From Legionellaceae bacterium (GTDB taxonomy: Bacteria > Pseudomonadota > Gammaproteobacteria > Legionellales > Legionellaceae), in the NCBI GenBank assembly GCA_029212465.1, contig JARGNV010000002.1, positions 68,530 through 116,418 on the forward strand: DNA of 47,889 nt, in the 5' to 3' direction. Each line of letters starts with the position of its first letter. Position 1 is the first letter of the stretch. This document shows, one piece after another, positions 1 through 10,034 of the stretch. Position numbers and translations under genes: made by a program. Below the pieces are notes generated by a model. The model saw only the letters and a program-made list of their open reading frames with translations. It ran no database searches and was not told the origin of the DNA.

Positions 1-49
1 GACATCCTGCTCCCAAAGCAGGCGCGCTACCAGGCTGCGCTACACCCCG
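1..49 (-). tRNA. tRNA-Pro (anticodon TGG), 3' part cut off by window edge
   Basis: Read on the minus strand, the sequence begins with an acceptor/D-arm typical of bacterial proline tRNA, followed by an anticodon stem CTGC/GCAG enclosing the loop TTTGGGA. The anticodon TGG lies at 13-15 and reads proline codons CCN. The variable loop, T arm and 3' acceptor strand lie outside the window. A near-consensus promoter sits just upstream at 78-106. Confidence 0.93.
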
Positions 50-77
50 AAAAACCATCACCAGGACAGAGCGAGGA

Positions 78-106
78 ATCATACCGAAGCCTACATGTAA
101 CGTCAA
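78..106 (-). promoter_or_regulatory. sigma70-type promoter of tRNA-Pro
   Basis: On the minus strand, TTGACG (101-106) and TATGAT (78-83) are separated by exactly 17 bases. The start of the tRNA lies about 28 bases beyond the -10 box. A GC-containing stretch follows the -10 box, as is usual for stringently controlled stable RNA promoters. Confidence 0.75.
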
Positions 107-170
107 CCCATAATTCCATTTTGTATAAGTTCATATAAAATGAGACTCATATCAAGAATAACATTGAGCA

Positions 171-199
171 TAGAAACCCAGCGCGCCATCTGATAAAAT
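171..199 (+). promoter_or_regulatory. possible promoter of the CDF-ZIP operon
   Basis: TAGAAA (171-176) and TAAAAT (194-199) are 17 bases apart, upstream of the CDF gene. The match is only moderate. Between it and the start codon lies an inverted repeat, TTCAAT-TGT-ATTGAA (210-224), which could be an operator. No clear Shine-Dalgarno sequence precedes the ATG. Confidence 0.35.
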
Positions 200-230
200 C
201 ACGAGCACATTCAATTGTATTGAATATACT

Positions 231-1388
231 ATGACAACACCGGCCAATACCCGTTACAAAAAAGCAAAGTTTGTGACACTACTCGGTGCAGCTATTAACA
301 CATTGCTTGGCGTTAGCAAACTACTCGGGGGCTTTTACTTTCATTCCAGCGCGTTAATTGCCGACGGCTTTCATTCACTCTCCGATTTATTTACTGATGG
401 CATGGTGCTTGTTGCCTCTAAATATGGCAGCCTTGAGGCCGATGATGCACATCCATACGGTCACCAACGCATAGAAACTGCAGCGACCTACGTGCTTGCA
501 CTACTGCTGGTATTAACAGGCGTTGCCATTGCGTGGGATGCTATCATGCACCTTCGTCAACATGATCTTGAACATCCAGCAGTTTGGGCCCTTCCACTTG
601 CAGCCTTTTCAATCATTGCCAATGAAATGCTCTTTTGGTACACGCGCTTTATTGGGCAAAGCATTCAGTCTAAACTGATTATTGCCAATGCTTGGCACCA
701 TCGCTCAGATGCAGCCTCATCTCTTGTGGTGTTAATCGGTATCTCAGGCAGCTTACTTGGCTATCCAATACTTGATAGCATTGCCGCGCTTATTGTTGGT
801 ATTTTAATCATCAAGATGGGTTTTGATTATGGCTGGCGTAGTATTAAAGAACTTATTGATACCGGTGTTGATGCTGCACTTCGTACACAAATTGAAGATA
901 TCATCAAACAAACAGATGGTGTTACCAAAGTACACCAACTTCGCACACGACTCATGGGTAGTGACATTTTTGTAGATGTACATGTGCAGGTGAACCCCAT
1001 GATTTCAGTCTCAGAGGGCCATTTTATTGCACAAAACGTTCACTTCACACTGATGAACACACTACCCAAAATTAAAGATGTCACCGTACACATTGACCCC
1101 GAAGACGATGAAGTCACAAGTCCATGTCTGCATCTCCCTAATCGTGCAACCCTTGAGGCACAACTATTAAGCCATTGGCAAGATATGCCTGAAATGAAAG
1201 CTTGTCTTCTACACTACTTAGACGGTAAGCTCACGCTTGATTTAATTGGAGAGTTTGATGCGACAACACGCAAAATACTCAAAGCGCATATTGACGCAAA
1301 TGTAGTACGATTAAACATGCAGCCCGCATCGCTTTGTATTCGCATACAAGCCCCTGCACAAACCTTTTATGAGAATAATCAAACATGA
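231..1388 (+). CDS. cation diffusion facilitator (zinc-type CDF) efflux transporter
   Basis: This is an inner-membrane metal/proton antiporter of the CDF family. The metal site is visible as HxxxD in helix 2 (H48, D52) and HxxxD in helix 5 (H156, D160). That pattern is typical of zinc-exporting members; iron/manganese types usually have DxxxD in helix 2. The HPYGH signature follows at about residues 74-78. After the usual six helices and cytoplasmic domain (to about residue 290) there is an extra C-terminal region of about 95 residues, making it longer (385) than FieF (about 300). The stop codon overlaps the start of the following ZIP gene (ATGA), so the two are probably translationally coupled. 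Metal specificity is inferred from the motif only. Confidence 0.88.
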   Translation: MTTPANTRYKKAKFVTLLGAAINTLLGVSKLLGGFYFHSSALIADGFHSLSDLFTDGMVLVASKYGSLEADDAHPYGHQRIETAATYVLALLLVLTGVAIAWDAIMHLRQHDLEHPAVWALPLAAFSIIANEMLFWYTRFIGQSIQSKLIIANAWHHRSDAASSLVVLIGISGSLLGYPILDSIAALIVGILIIKMGFDYGWRSIKELIDTGVDAALRTQIEDIIKQTDGVTKVHQLRTRLMGSDIFVDVHVQVNPMISVSEGHFIAQNVHFTLMNTLPKIKDVTVHIDPEDDEVTSPCLHLPNRATLEAQLLSHWQDMPEMKACLLHYLDGKLTLDLIGEFDATTRKILKAHIDANVVRLNMQPASLCIRIQAPAQTFYENNQT

Positions 1389-2152
1389 CTTTCACCGCCG
1401 CAACCCTCAATCTATTTTTTGCTTTAAGCATTCTTACAATGACGCTTGTAGCAGGGTACTTTCCGTTCAAGAAACGACTCACAAACGATGCGCACGCCGA
1501 ATTTCCGATTGGTGAAACCCTTGCAACAGGTGTATTTTTAGGCGCAGCATTGCTACATATGCTGCCGGAAGCTCAAGCAATTTTTGTAAAGCTTGGATAC
1601 CACTACCCGCTGGCTTTACTCGTTACAGGGATTGTTTTTTTATTATTCTTATGGTTTGAGCACCTAGGAGAAGCACTGTATCACCACCATGGCCATCATA
1701 ACACGCATCCCGCATTCGCAGTAATGGCATGGCTCATGCTTTCTTTGCACTCCTTTTTATTGGGAACAGCTCTTGGCATAAGCCAGGAATATTCCATGCA
1801 AATTATGCTCTTTTTAGCCATCATCGCGCATAAGTGGGCTGAAAGTTTTGCGATTGCCGTTCAGCTCAACAAAAGCACCTTGCGACCTGTCACGGCCGTT
1901 CTACTCTTCCTATCTTTCACCTTCATGACACCCCTTGGCATTAGTATTGGCTGGTATTTTGGTCAGGATGTATCAACTCACTCATTTATTGACCCACTCC
2001 TCATGGCCATTTCTGCAGGTACATTTTTATATCTAGGTACATTACATGGCCTTGAGCGCTGTGTGATGGTGCAGCGCTGTTGTAATTTGCGTGACTTCAG
2101 TTTTGTGATTATCGGCTTTTTGCTAATGGCAACGGTTGCAGTATATGTTTAG
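1385..2152 (+). CDS. ZIP family metal transporter
   Basis: A 255-residue polytopic membrane protein with ZIP (SLC39-like) signatures. The helix 4 motif HSFLLGTALG matches HSxxxGxxxG, and the helix 5 motif HKWAESFAIA follows. A short His-rich loop (YHHHGHHNTH, near residues 98-107) lies between helices 3 and 4, where ZIP proteins carry a variable metal-binding loop. ZIPs move zinc, iron or manganese into the cytoplasm. Its start overlaps the stop of the CDF exporter gene by four bases, so importer and exporter are made from one transcript. The acidic residue often found after HS in helix 4 is replaced by leucine, so substrate choice is uncertain. Confidence 0.85.
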   Translation: MTFTAATLNLFFALSILTMTLVAGYFPFKKRLTNDAHAEFPIGETLATGVFLGAALLHMLPEAQAIFVKLGYHYPLALLVTGIVFLLFLWFEHLGEALYHHHGHHNTHPAFAVMAWLMLSLHSFLLGTALGISQEYSMQIMLFLAIIAHKWAESFAIAVQLNKSTLRPVTAVLLFLSFTFMTPLGISIGWYFGQDVSTHSFIDPLLMAISAGTFLYLGTLHGLERCVMVQRCCNLRDFSFVIIGFLLMATVAVYV

Positions 2153-2207
2153 GGTGTGTTGGCAATTGGCTGAAATACCTCAAAATTACTTTTTTCTTCC
2201 CTACGTA

Positions 2208-2271
2208 CCCCGCTTTATGCGGGGTATCCAGTCAAATTAGTACTTAAAACCACTGGATGGCCCGCATAAAG
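2208..2271. repeat. long interrupted palindrome between convergent genes
   Basis: The 11-base arm CTTTATGCGGG (2213-2223) pairs with CCCGCATAAAG (2261-2271). The 7-base arm ATCCAGT (2226-2232) pairs with ACTGGAT (2252-2258). A two-base mismatch separates them and the central loop is 19 bases. The left half alone can fold a second hairpin, CCCCGC-TTTAT-GCGGGG (2208-2224). The element lies between the ends of the ZIP gene and serS, lacks a T-run, and resembles dispersed REP-like palindromes. Confidence 0.7.
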
Positions 2272-2300
2272 GGCCAAGTAGGCAGTAAAACGAAATGTCA

Positions 2301-2316
2301 ACACACCATAGTGTGT
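2301..2316 (-). terminator. weak hairpin downstream of serS
   Basis: ACACAC (2301-2306) and GTGTGT (2311-2316) form a 6-base stem with a 4-base loop. It begins 11 bases beyond the serS stop codon. On the minus strand it is followed by a mixed, only partly T-rich stretch, so it is at best a weak intrinsic terminator. Confidence 0.3.
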
Positions 2317-2326
2317 CTATCATCCA

Positions 2327-3607
<1,281 letters not shown>

Positions 3608-4378
3608 CTACCTCACAATACCGCGTTTTGATTGTGTTAAAAAATCAATCATCAATGATACTTCAGGAAACTCATCTAGCATTTTTTCTAAATCAGCAAT
3701 CGACTGTTGTACCGTCAAACCTTTACGAAAAACGACTTTGTAGGCCCGTCTTAACGCATCAATGGCTTCAGCAGAAAACCCTCGACGCTTCAATCCCACA
3801 ATATTAATGCCATAAACAGTGGTATCTTGACCCGAAATAATGACATACGGTAACACGTCTTTTTTAATATAGGTTGCACCTGTAATAAAAGCATATGCCC
3901 CGACCTTACAGAATTGATGCACGCCAGAATATGCGCCAATAGTTGCATAATCATCTACCGTGACATGCCCTGACAAAGCCGCGTAACTCACCATAGACAC
4001 GTAATTGCCAAGCTTACAATCGTGCCCAACATGAGAATAAGCTAAAAATAAACAATGGTTGCCAATACGCGTAATACTCCCGCCATTGACGGTTCCGCGA
4101 CTAATTAAGCAAAACTCTCGAATCACGTTATTATCGCCAATTTCAAGACGTGTTGGCTCACCTTGATAGGTAACGTCTTGCGGCTCATCCCCGACTGATG
4201 CAAATGAAAAAATTTTATTGTTTTTTCCAATAGACGTAGGCCCTTGAATGACCACGTGTGGCCCCACCCACGTATTTTCACCAATCTCAACATCAGGGCC
4301 AATAATAGCTCCGGGTCCAATAGTGACACCCTCTGCAATTTTTGCAGAAGGGTCTATCATTGCTTGTGCACTAATCAC
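3608..4378 (-). CDS. lpxA: UDP-N-acetylglucosamine O-acyltransferase
   Basis: LpxA catalyses the first step of lipid A synthesis, moving a 3-hydroxyacyl chain from acyl carrier protein to UDP-GlcNAc. The 256-residue length is normal. The N-terminal two thirds is a left-handed beta-helix built of hexapeptide repeats (IDPSAKIAEGVTIGPGAIIG and so on). The catalytic-histidine region reads YSHVGHDCKLGN. The start is GTG, overlapping the fabZ stop by four bases (GTGA), with an AAGGAAG ribosome binding site seven bases upstream; an ATG six codons later is a less likely alternative. It acts downstream of FabZ, which competes for the same 3-hydroxyacyl-ACP pool. Confidence 0.96.
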   Translation of the reverse strand: MISAQAMIDPSAKIAEGVTIGPGAIIGPDVEIGENTWVGPHVVIQGPTSIGKNNKIFSFASVGDEPQDVTYQGEPTRLEIGDNNVIREFCLISRGTVNGGSITRIGNHCLFLAYSHVGHDCKLGNYVSMVSYAALSGHVTVDDYATIGAYSGVHQFCKVGAYAFITGATYIKKDVLPYVIISGQDTTVYGINIVGLKRRGFSAEAIDALRRAYKVVFRKGLTVQQSIADLEKMLDEFPEVSLMIDFLTQSKRGIVR

Positions 4379-4839
4379 GCTTTTGCTTCCTTCTTCACTT
4401 CTTTTGAAGCACTCATTAAATCAGCTGAACACGCTAATTTATCACCCACATACGCTTCACCGTGTATTCGCCAAAAATCACGCCTTTGGTGGGTAAGCGT
4501 CACCTGCAATTTTAATTGATCGCCAGGTGTGACCATGCTTTTAAACTTTACGTTATCAATACTTGCAAAAAAATAAAGAAACGCATGACCTTCCGCTGGT
4601 GTTCTCGAAAAATTTGACAAAAGCCCACCCGCTTGTGCCAAGGCTTCAAGAATAAGCACACCAGGCATAATGGGGTTTCCCGGAAAATGGCCTTGAAAAA
4701 AGGGCTCATTAACCGTTACATTTTTAATAGCTGTTAAATAATCAAACGGCTTATAGTCTAGTACTCGATCAACAAGTAAAAAAGGATAACGATGCGGCAA
4801 AGACGCAATGATCGCATTGATATCAATTTCTGAAGTCAT
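4375..4839 (-). CDS. fabZ: 3-hydroxyacyl-ACP dehydratase
   Basis: FabZ dehydrates 3-hydroxyacyl-ACP in type II fatty acid synthesis. The 154-residue hot-dog fold protein has HRYPFLLVDRV near the N-terminus, the catalytic histidine in HFPGNPIMPG and the catalytic glutamate in LEALAQAGG. Its ATG has a good ribosome binding site, AAGGAT, five bases upstream. It lies 32 bases after the ompH/skp gene. In most gammaproteobacteria lpxD sits between these two genes; it is missing here. Confidence 0.96.
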   Translation of the reverse strand: MTSEIDINAIIASLPHRYPFLLVDRVLDYKPFDYLTAIKNVTVNEPFFQGHFPGNPIMPGVLILEALAQAGGLLSNFSRTPAEGHAFLYFFASIDNVKFKSMVTPGDQLKLQVTLTHQRRDFWRIHGEAYVGDKLACSADLMSASKEVKKEAKA

Positions 4840-4871
4840 ACAAAATCCTTACTTAAACAAGTCGTTATCAA

Positions 4872-5387
4872 TTAAGATTTAGCGGCACCACGTGCTGCTT
4901 CAATGACTTTGTCGGTCACATCAAGTTTCTCAATGCTAAATGGTGCAGCATCTTTTTGAAGCACTAAGTCATATTTCTTATCTTGCGCTACCTTTGCAAT
5001 GGCTGCTTTGATTTTGTTATAAAATTGCTCCATCGCTTGATTGTGCGCTGTACTTAATTCTTGCTGATACTGTTGCCCTTCGCGCTCAAATTGCTGCTGA
5101 GCGGCTACAATTTTTTCTTCCGCTTCTTTACGCTTTGCTTGGTTCATCACCGCACTGTCACGCTTAAAGGCATCCATATCTGTTTTTAAATCAGCTTCCA
5201 TTCCCATCAACTTGTCACGACGTGGCTTAAACTCTTGTTCTAACTTCGTTTGAATCGCTTTCATTTCATCGGAGGTTTGCATAATTTTTTGTAAATCAAC
5301 CACTGCAATTTTAGGTGCATCCGCAAACGCCCCAACTGAACTCACAGAAAAACACAATGCCAACAATACACCACTTAATCGTTTCAT
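4872..5387 (-). CDS. skp: periplasmic chaperone OmpH/Skp
   Basis: Skp holds unfolded outer-membrane proteins in the periplasm on the way to BamA. The 171-residue protein has a signal peptide (about 1-22, ending in an Ala-rich cleavage region) and a short beta segment (KIAVVDLQKIM). Long charged helices follow (about residues 35-130, QQFEREGQQYQQELS), matching the tentacle-like coiled coils of the family. An AAGGAG site precedes the ATG. The bamA gene lies directly upstream, as usual. Confidence 0.92.
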   Translation of the reverse strand: MKRLSGVLLALCFSVSSVGAFADAPKIAVVDLQKIMQTSDEMKAIQTKLEQEFKPRRDKLMGMEADLKTDMDAFKRDSAVMNQAKRKEAEEKIVAAQQQFEREGQQYQQELSTAHNQAMEQFYNKIKAAIAKVAQDKKYDLVLQKDAAPFSIEKLDVTDKVIEAARGAAKS

Positions 5388-5512
5388 GTTTTTACTCCTT
5401 CACTATCGTTAATGAATGTTTATCTTACAAAACCCCATGAAGACACGCCCCAAGCCAGTCTCTCAAAATTCGCCACCATGCTATCACAATTCTAAATGCG
5501 TTACGACACGCC

Positions 5513-7849
5513 TTAAAATCCAGATGCCAGCGTAAACTGGAATGGCTGAGCCTGATCGTACGGTTGCTTATTCAAAGGCTCAGCAACACTAAAGACCAAT
5601 GGACCAAATGGTGAACGCCACTCAACTGACACACCCGCAGAATACCGCATCGGTCCTGGATTAGTTCCCGCCAAAATTCTGGGAGTACCTGCAACAAATA
5701 CGTTACCGGCATCAAGAAACAAGGTGGTTCTTAAGCTTTCCCGGCTTAAAGGATACGGTAAAACTAGCCCGGCGCTACCATTCAACAATAAGTTTGCGCC
5801 AATTGCTGTGCCATTACTGTCACGTGGACCTAACGAGTAACTTTCATAACCACGCACCTGACCAGGCATTGCAATACCCCCAGCGAAGTAGTTCTCGTAA
5901 AATGGCAAGCCCGTACTATCAAACTGGTTACCATATTGAGCATTGACCAATACCGTTGCAATAAACCCTTTTATGAGCGGTTTATAAGCGTGTGCTTGAT
6001 ACCCCAACTTAAAGTATTCAAATGAATCTCTTGTTGCAGGAAGTGCCACCAAACCACTTGCTTGCTGGTTCACCCCTTTATTTGGGTAAGGCATTTGATC
6101 GTAACTATTTTTATTCCAGCCTCCACTAATACGAAGCTGATAAAAGTTCCGACCATAAATGCGTTCAAACTCCTGAATTTGAGAAAGGCTACCGGTATTC
6201 AGAATATTCAAAGCTTGATAACCATATCCAAGCTGCAAGCTACTGCGCTCACTCAGCAAAATATTATAATTCACATCCCCACCAAAGCGATCTGCACTAT
6301 ATTGTGCAACGTCGAGTTTTCGAGGGTCTACTGTTTGATAATAAAGCGCTAAGCCACGCCCAACACCTGTGTTGGTATAGAAAGGATTATAGTAATTAAA
6401 TGCGTAATCAAGTCCCCAATAGGTTGCATTAAAAGTAAATCCAACCGTGCGCCCCGTTCCCATGAAGTTATACTGATTAATGGATGCGTTAAATTGTGGA
6501 CCTGTTGTACCGTATCCGGCCGATGCACTTGCTTCTGCCGATGGACTTTCTTCAAGACTTACATCTAAGTCAACTAAGTTGTTAGCTTTAGGTACAGGGG
6601 TCGTTTTAATATTGATATCTTTAATATAATTTAACAAACGTAACTGTCGCTCAGACTCTTTGATATTGTGCAGCGACAAAAGGCCACCTTCGTCTTGGTG
6701 CATCATATTTCTAAGTACGTAGTCGCCTGTTTTTGTATTACCATGAAAATTAATACGACGCACATACACATGACGACCAGGGTCAATCATAAACGTAATA
6801 AAAACTGTTTTATCTCGCTCATTAATACGCGGGTCTGCATTGATAGCAGGAAAACCATATCCTAAATCACCCAATGCAAGACTAATTGCAGAAATCCCTT
6901 CGGTGACTTTCTTACGCGAAAACACATCGCCCGCCTTGATATCAACCAAGGCATCTAATTTTTCTTTAGACAAAATGGTTTGTCCCGAAAAGGCATAACC
7001 TGAAAAATGATACTGTGGTCCTTCCTCAATGTGAATATGAATAAATACATCTTTCTTATCTGGAGAAAGCAACACTTGCGACGAAACCAGCGTAAATTTT
7101 AAATAACCATGATTCAAGTAAAACGAGCGTAATGCCTCAATGGATGCATCCATTGCTGTTTTAGAATATTGATCTTTCTTTGTAAAATACGTGAATACAC
7201 TACGTCCAGAGAGCGCTATTTCAGACTTCAACTGCTCTTCTGTAAAGTCGTGATTCCCAATAATTTTAACTTCTTTAATTCGGGAGACACGTCCTTCAGA
7301 AATATCAATTTGAACACTAACACGATTTTCAGCCAATGGGGTCACCGTTGACTCAATCCGAGCATTGTATTTTCCACGCGCGTTGTACGCGATTTTCATT
7401 TCTTTCTCGAGCCTTTCAAGCGATGCGCGCTGAAAAACACGCCCCTTTACCAAGCCAAGCTCTTTTAAAATATCCTTCATTTTATCACTCGGGATATCTT
7501 TATTGCCTTTAACAGACACAGAACCAATTGTTGCCCGCTCAACAACTTGAACAATTAACGTATTTCCTTCTCGCTCAAGCACGACAGACTGAAAAAATCC
7601 CGTATCATACAACGCACGAATAATTCGCGGCGTCGCCTCAGGCCCAATCTCTTCGCCCACCTGCACGGGTAAATAATTTAAAACCGTTCCCGTACTAACC
7701 CTTTGCAGTCCTGTAATTTTAATATCACGCACAACAAAACGATAAGATGAAGCAGCTTCCAGTCCAAAAGAACATAAAAGCATTAAAAAACAACTCCATA
7801 CAGCAAGAGTTTGACGCATTTTCTTTTTAACACCATTCATTTTTTTCAT
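5513..7849 (-). CDS. bamA: outer membrane protein assembly factor BamA
   Basis: BamA is the essential core of the machine that folds beta-barrel proteins into the outer membrane. The 778-residue protein has a signal peptide (hydrophobic core AVWSCFLMLLCSFGLEA) and five POTRA domains, the first starting at FVVRDIKITGLQRV. A C-terminal 16-strand barrel follows, with the conserved VRGYE loop-6 motif. It ends in phenylalanine (ASGF), the usual outer-membrane barrel signal. Alternative in-frame ATGs lie at 7840 and 7819; none has a clear ribosome binding site, so the exact start is uncertain. It sits between rseP and skp, the canonical order. Confidence 0.96.
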   Translation of the reverse strand: MKKMNGVKKKMRQTLAVWSCFLMLLCSFGLEAASSYRFVVRDIKITGLQRVSTGTVLNYLPVQVGEEIGPEATPRIIRALYDTGFFQSVVLEREGNTLIVQVVERATIGSVSVKGNKDIPSDKMKDILKELGLVKGRVFQRASLERLEKEMKIAYNARGKYNARIESTVTPLAENRVSVQIDISEGRVSRIKEVKIIGNHDFTEEQLKSEIALSGRSVFTYFTKKDQYSKTAMDASIEALRSFYLNHGYLKFTLVSSQVLLSPDKKDVFIHIHIEEGPQYHFSGYAFSGQTILSKEKLDALVDIKAGDVFSRKKVTEGISAISLALGDLGYGFPAINADPRINERDKTVFITFMIDPGRHVYVRRINFHGNTKTGDYVLRNMMHQDEGGLLSLHNIKESERQLRLLNYIKDINIKTTPVPKANNLVDLDVSLEESPSAEASASAGYGTTGPQFNASINQYNFMGTGRTVGFTFNATYWGLDYAFNYYNPFYTNTGVGRGLALYYQTVDPRKLDVAQYSADRFGGDVNYNILLSERSSLQLGYGYQALNILNTGSLSQIQEFERIYGRNFYQLRISGGWNKNSYDQMPYPNKGVNQQASGLVALPATRDSFEYFKLGYQAHAYKPLIKGFIATVLVNAQYGNQFDSTGLPFYENYFAGGIAMPGQVRGYESYSLGPRDSNGTAIGANLLLNGSAGLVLPYPLSRESLRTTLFLDAGNVFVAGTPRILAGTNPGPMRYSAGVSVEWRSPFGPLVFSVAEPLNKQPYDQAQPFQFTLASGF

Positions 7850-7875
7850 GTTTTTTTATTACATCCAACACAGAT

Positions 7876-9234
7876 TTATGACCCTGTTAATCGCATCACA
7901 TCATTTCTTAATGCAATCACAGTTAAGGTCATTAAGACCATCAGTCCCAGTAAAACACCCAGCATTTTAGAGCGCTCAGATAACGGACGACCCGTTACCC
8001 ACTCAACCAGGGAATACATCAACTGCCCGCCATCCAAAATAGGGATAGGCAATAAATTTAAAACGCCTAATCCAACACTTAGCAGTGCTAAAAAAAACAA
8101 ATAATAAACCAGTCCTCCTCGTGCCGAATGCCCCGCTCCTTCTGCAATCCCTAAAGGACCACTTAAATTTTTAAGCGGTACATTCCCTGAAAGCATACGC
8201 CCAATCCCAACAAGGCTTGCCTCCGTAAACAGCCACGTTTGCTTTGAGGCTGTTACAAGCGCATCGATTGGGCCTTCACGCTGCACGTACAACAAATCTT
8301 TTGCGCGTGTACTCGCACCGGACAAAACACCCAGCATACCTTCTTCCTTCCCTGCCTTCGTTTGTGCGCCAAGTTGAACGGTCACGCGCTTTTCTAACGC
8401 GCCACGTTTTACCAACAACACAACCGTTTGATGTGGATGGCGCTTTACATAGGTCACAAGCACACGCCAATCATCAACTACTAGCCCATCAACTGCTTGT
8501 ATTTCATCCCCCACTTGAAGTCCTGCTTTCATCGCAGGTGTATTTGGAAATACTTCCTCAACCCGTGGCAACAGTTTAGGTAGCGCAGGTGTAAGCCCTA
8601 ATTGCTGCAATGGATCTATTTGAGGCGACGGTATTGCCCAATCGCCCAAAGGTACCTGAAGGCGACGTTTTACCCCGTCAACCCTTGATAAAACCCCCAC
8701 ATCCAAAACACCTTTTCCACCCATATGCGGCATCAATGCGTAACGTACATCACGCCAACTTCGAACACGCTCTCCATTCATGGTTTGAATTTCATCTTGC
8801 GCCACAAACCCAACTTTCTCCGCAAGGCTTTGTGGTAATACATCCTCCACAACGGGTGCTAACGTTAACATGCCAATCATTGCAACGCACCAAAAAATTA
8901 AAAAAGCCAGCAAAAAATTGGCCATAGGTCCGGCTACGATGATTGCAATACGTTTTAAAATAGGTTGCGCATGTAACGTATATGCACGTGTTTTTAACGG
9001 CACCTCCTCACCTGAATCCCCTAAAAACTTCACATACCCGCCAAGAGGAATGAGTGAAAAAGCAAACTCTGTGCCTTTTTTATCGCACTTTGAAAAAAGT
9101 ACAGGGCCAAACCCAAAAGAAAATCGGAGTACTTGTACCCCACAGCGCCGTGCCACCCAAAAGTGGCCTGCCTCATGGATGGTCACCAATAAAAACAACG
9201 CCAACATAAAGTAAATAAGTGTCAAAAACATCAT
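7876..9234 (-). CDS. rseP: site-2 intramembrane zinc metalloprotease RseP
   Basis: RseP cleaves membrane-embedded anti-sigma factors (sigma-E stress response) and remnant signal peptides. The zinc motif HEAGH lies in the first membrane helix (about residues 20-24), and the second metal-ligand region LNLLPIPILDGG is near the C-terminus. Two PDZ domains lie between them (about residues 120-290, with GLQVGDEIQAVDGLVV in the second). The 452-residue length matches E. coli RseP (450). Its ATG overlaps the cdsA stop by four bases. The protein has the expected four membrane segments. Confidence 0.95.
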   Translation of the reverse strand: MMFLTLIYFMLALFLLVTIHEAGHFWVARRCGVQVLRFSFGFGPVLFSKCDKKGTEFAFSLIPLGGYVKFLGDSGEEVPLKTRAYTLHAQPILKRIAIIVAGPMANFLLAFLIFWCVAMIGMLTLAPVVEDVLPQSLAEKVGFVAQDEIQTMNGERVRSWRDVRYALMPHMGGKGVLDVGVLSRVDGVKRRLQVPLGDWAIPSPQIDPLQQLGLTPALPKLLPRVEEVFPNTPAMKAGLQVGDEIQAVDGLVVDDWRVLVTYVKRHPHQTVVLLVKRGALEKRVTVQLGAQTKAGKEEGMLGVLSGASTRAKDLLYVQREGPIDALVTASKQTWLFTEASLVGIGRMLSGNVPLKNLSGPLGIAEGAGHSARGGLVYYLFFLALLSVGLGVLNLLPIPILDGGQLMYSLVEWVTGRPLSERSKMLGVLLGLMVLMTLTVIALRNDVMRLTGS

Positions 9235-10034
9235 GCAAGCCCAGGTAACACATAATAGTAGTAGCCTGCATAAAACAGCGGTAACGCTGAAAGCAGGCTA
9301 TCGAGTCTGTCCAGTACACCTCCATGACCTGGTAGCAATGTTCCCGTATCTTTTAAATGTTGTCTGCGCTTCAACATACTCACTGTCAAATCACCAAACA
9401 TCGACATCACAACCGTTAACAGTGCAAGTCCAAACCAAATCGGTGCAGACGCAGGTGACCACATCATATATCCAATGAGTGCAACCCCCATAGGCAATAG
9501 CAACCCTCCTAGTGCCCCCTCAATCGTTTTGCCTGAACTAACGCGTGGAATTAAAGCATGTCGCCCCACCCAGTTCCCAACAAAATAAGCGCCTGAGTCT
9601 GAAATACTGACCAAAGCCAACACATAAATAATGAGGCCTGCACCATGCGACTGCTGATATAATCCCGCCGCTGAAACACCCACTAAAGGAAAAAACACGC
9701 ACCCTAACAAGGCAACCAACCAAGGAAAGCCCCAAACGCGCTGGGATGCAGGGTAAGTCAATACAGCGAGTACCACAAAGGCCCAAAAAACAAGCCCTAT
9801 TACAAGCCAAAATGCGAAACACAACCAACATACAAGTGTCGCAACCACTAAAAGACTCCAAAATATAGCGCGATGCGGTATTGTGAGTACCGGAATTAAA
9901 ATTTGCCACTCATTTGCGGCAAGCCCTAACGCAAACACCAACAGCCCAAGCAGCACCAATGGATGTGCATAAAGAATGGCAAATAAAAGCAGTGGCACCA
10001 AAACAGCTGCCGTAATAAGTCGTTTTTTAAGCAT
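9231..10034 (-). CDS. cdsA: phosphatidate cytidylyltransferase
   Basis: CdsA makes CDP-diacylglycerol, the precursor of all phospholipids, from phosphatidic acid and CTP in the inner membrane. The protein is almost entirely hydrophobic, with many membrane helices. The C-terminal signature includes SSGKTIEGALGGL and LKDTGTLLPGHGGVLDRLDS. The ATG at 10034 (MLKKRLITAA) is chosen because GAGGAAG lies just upstream and the sequence matches the family N-terminus; a TTG at 10046 would add four residues. It overlaps the end of uppS by eight bases. Confidence 0.95.
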   Translation of the reverse strand: MLKKRLITAAVLVPLLLFAILYAHPLVLLGLLVFALGLAANEWQILIPVLTIPHRAIFWSLLVVATLVCWLCFAFWLVIGLVFWAFVVLAVLTYPASQRVWGFPWLVALLGCVFFPLVGVSAAGLYQQSHGAGLIIYVLALVSISDSGAYFVGNWVGRHALIPRVSSGKTIEGALGGLLLPMGVALIGYMMWSPASAPIWFGLALLTVVMSMFGDLTVSMLKRRQHLKDTGTLLPGHGGVLDRLDSLLSALPLFYAGYYYYVLPGLA

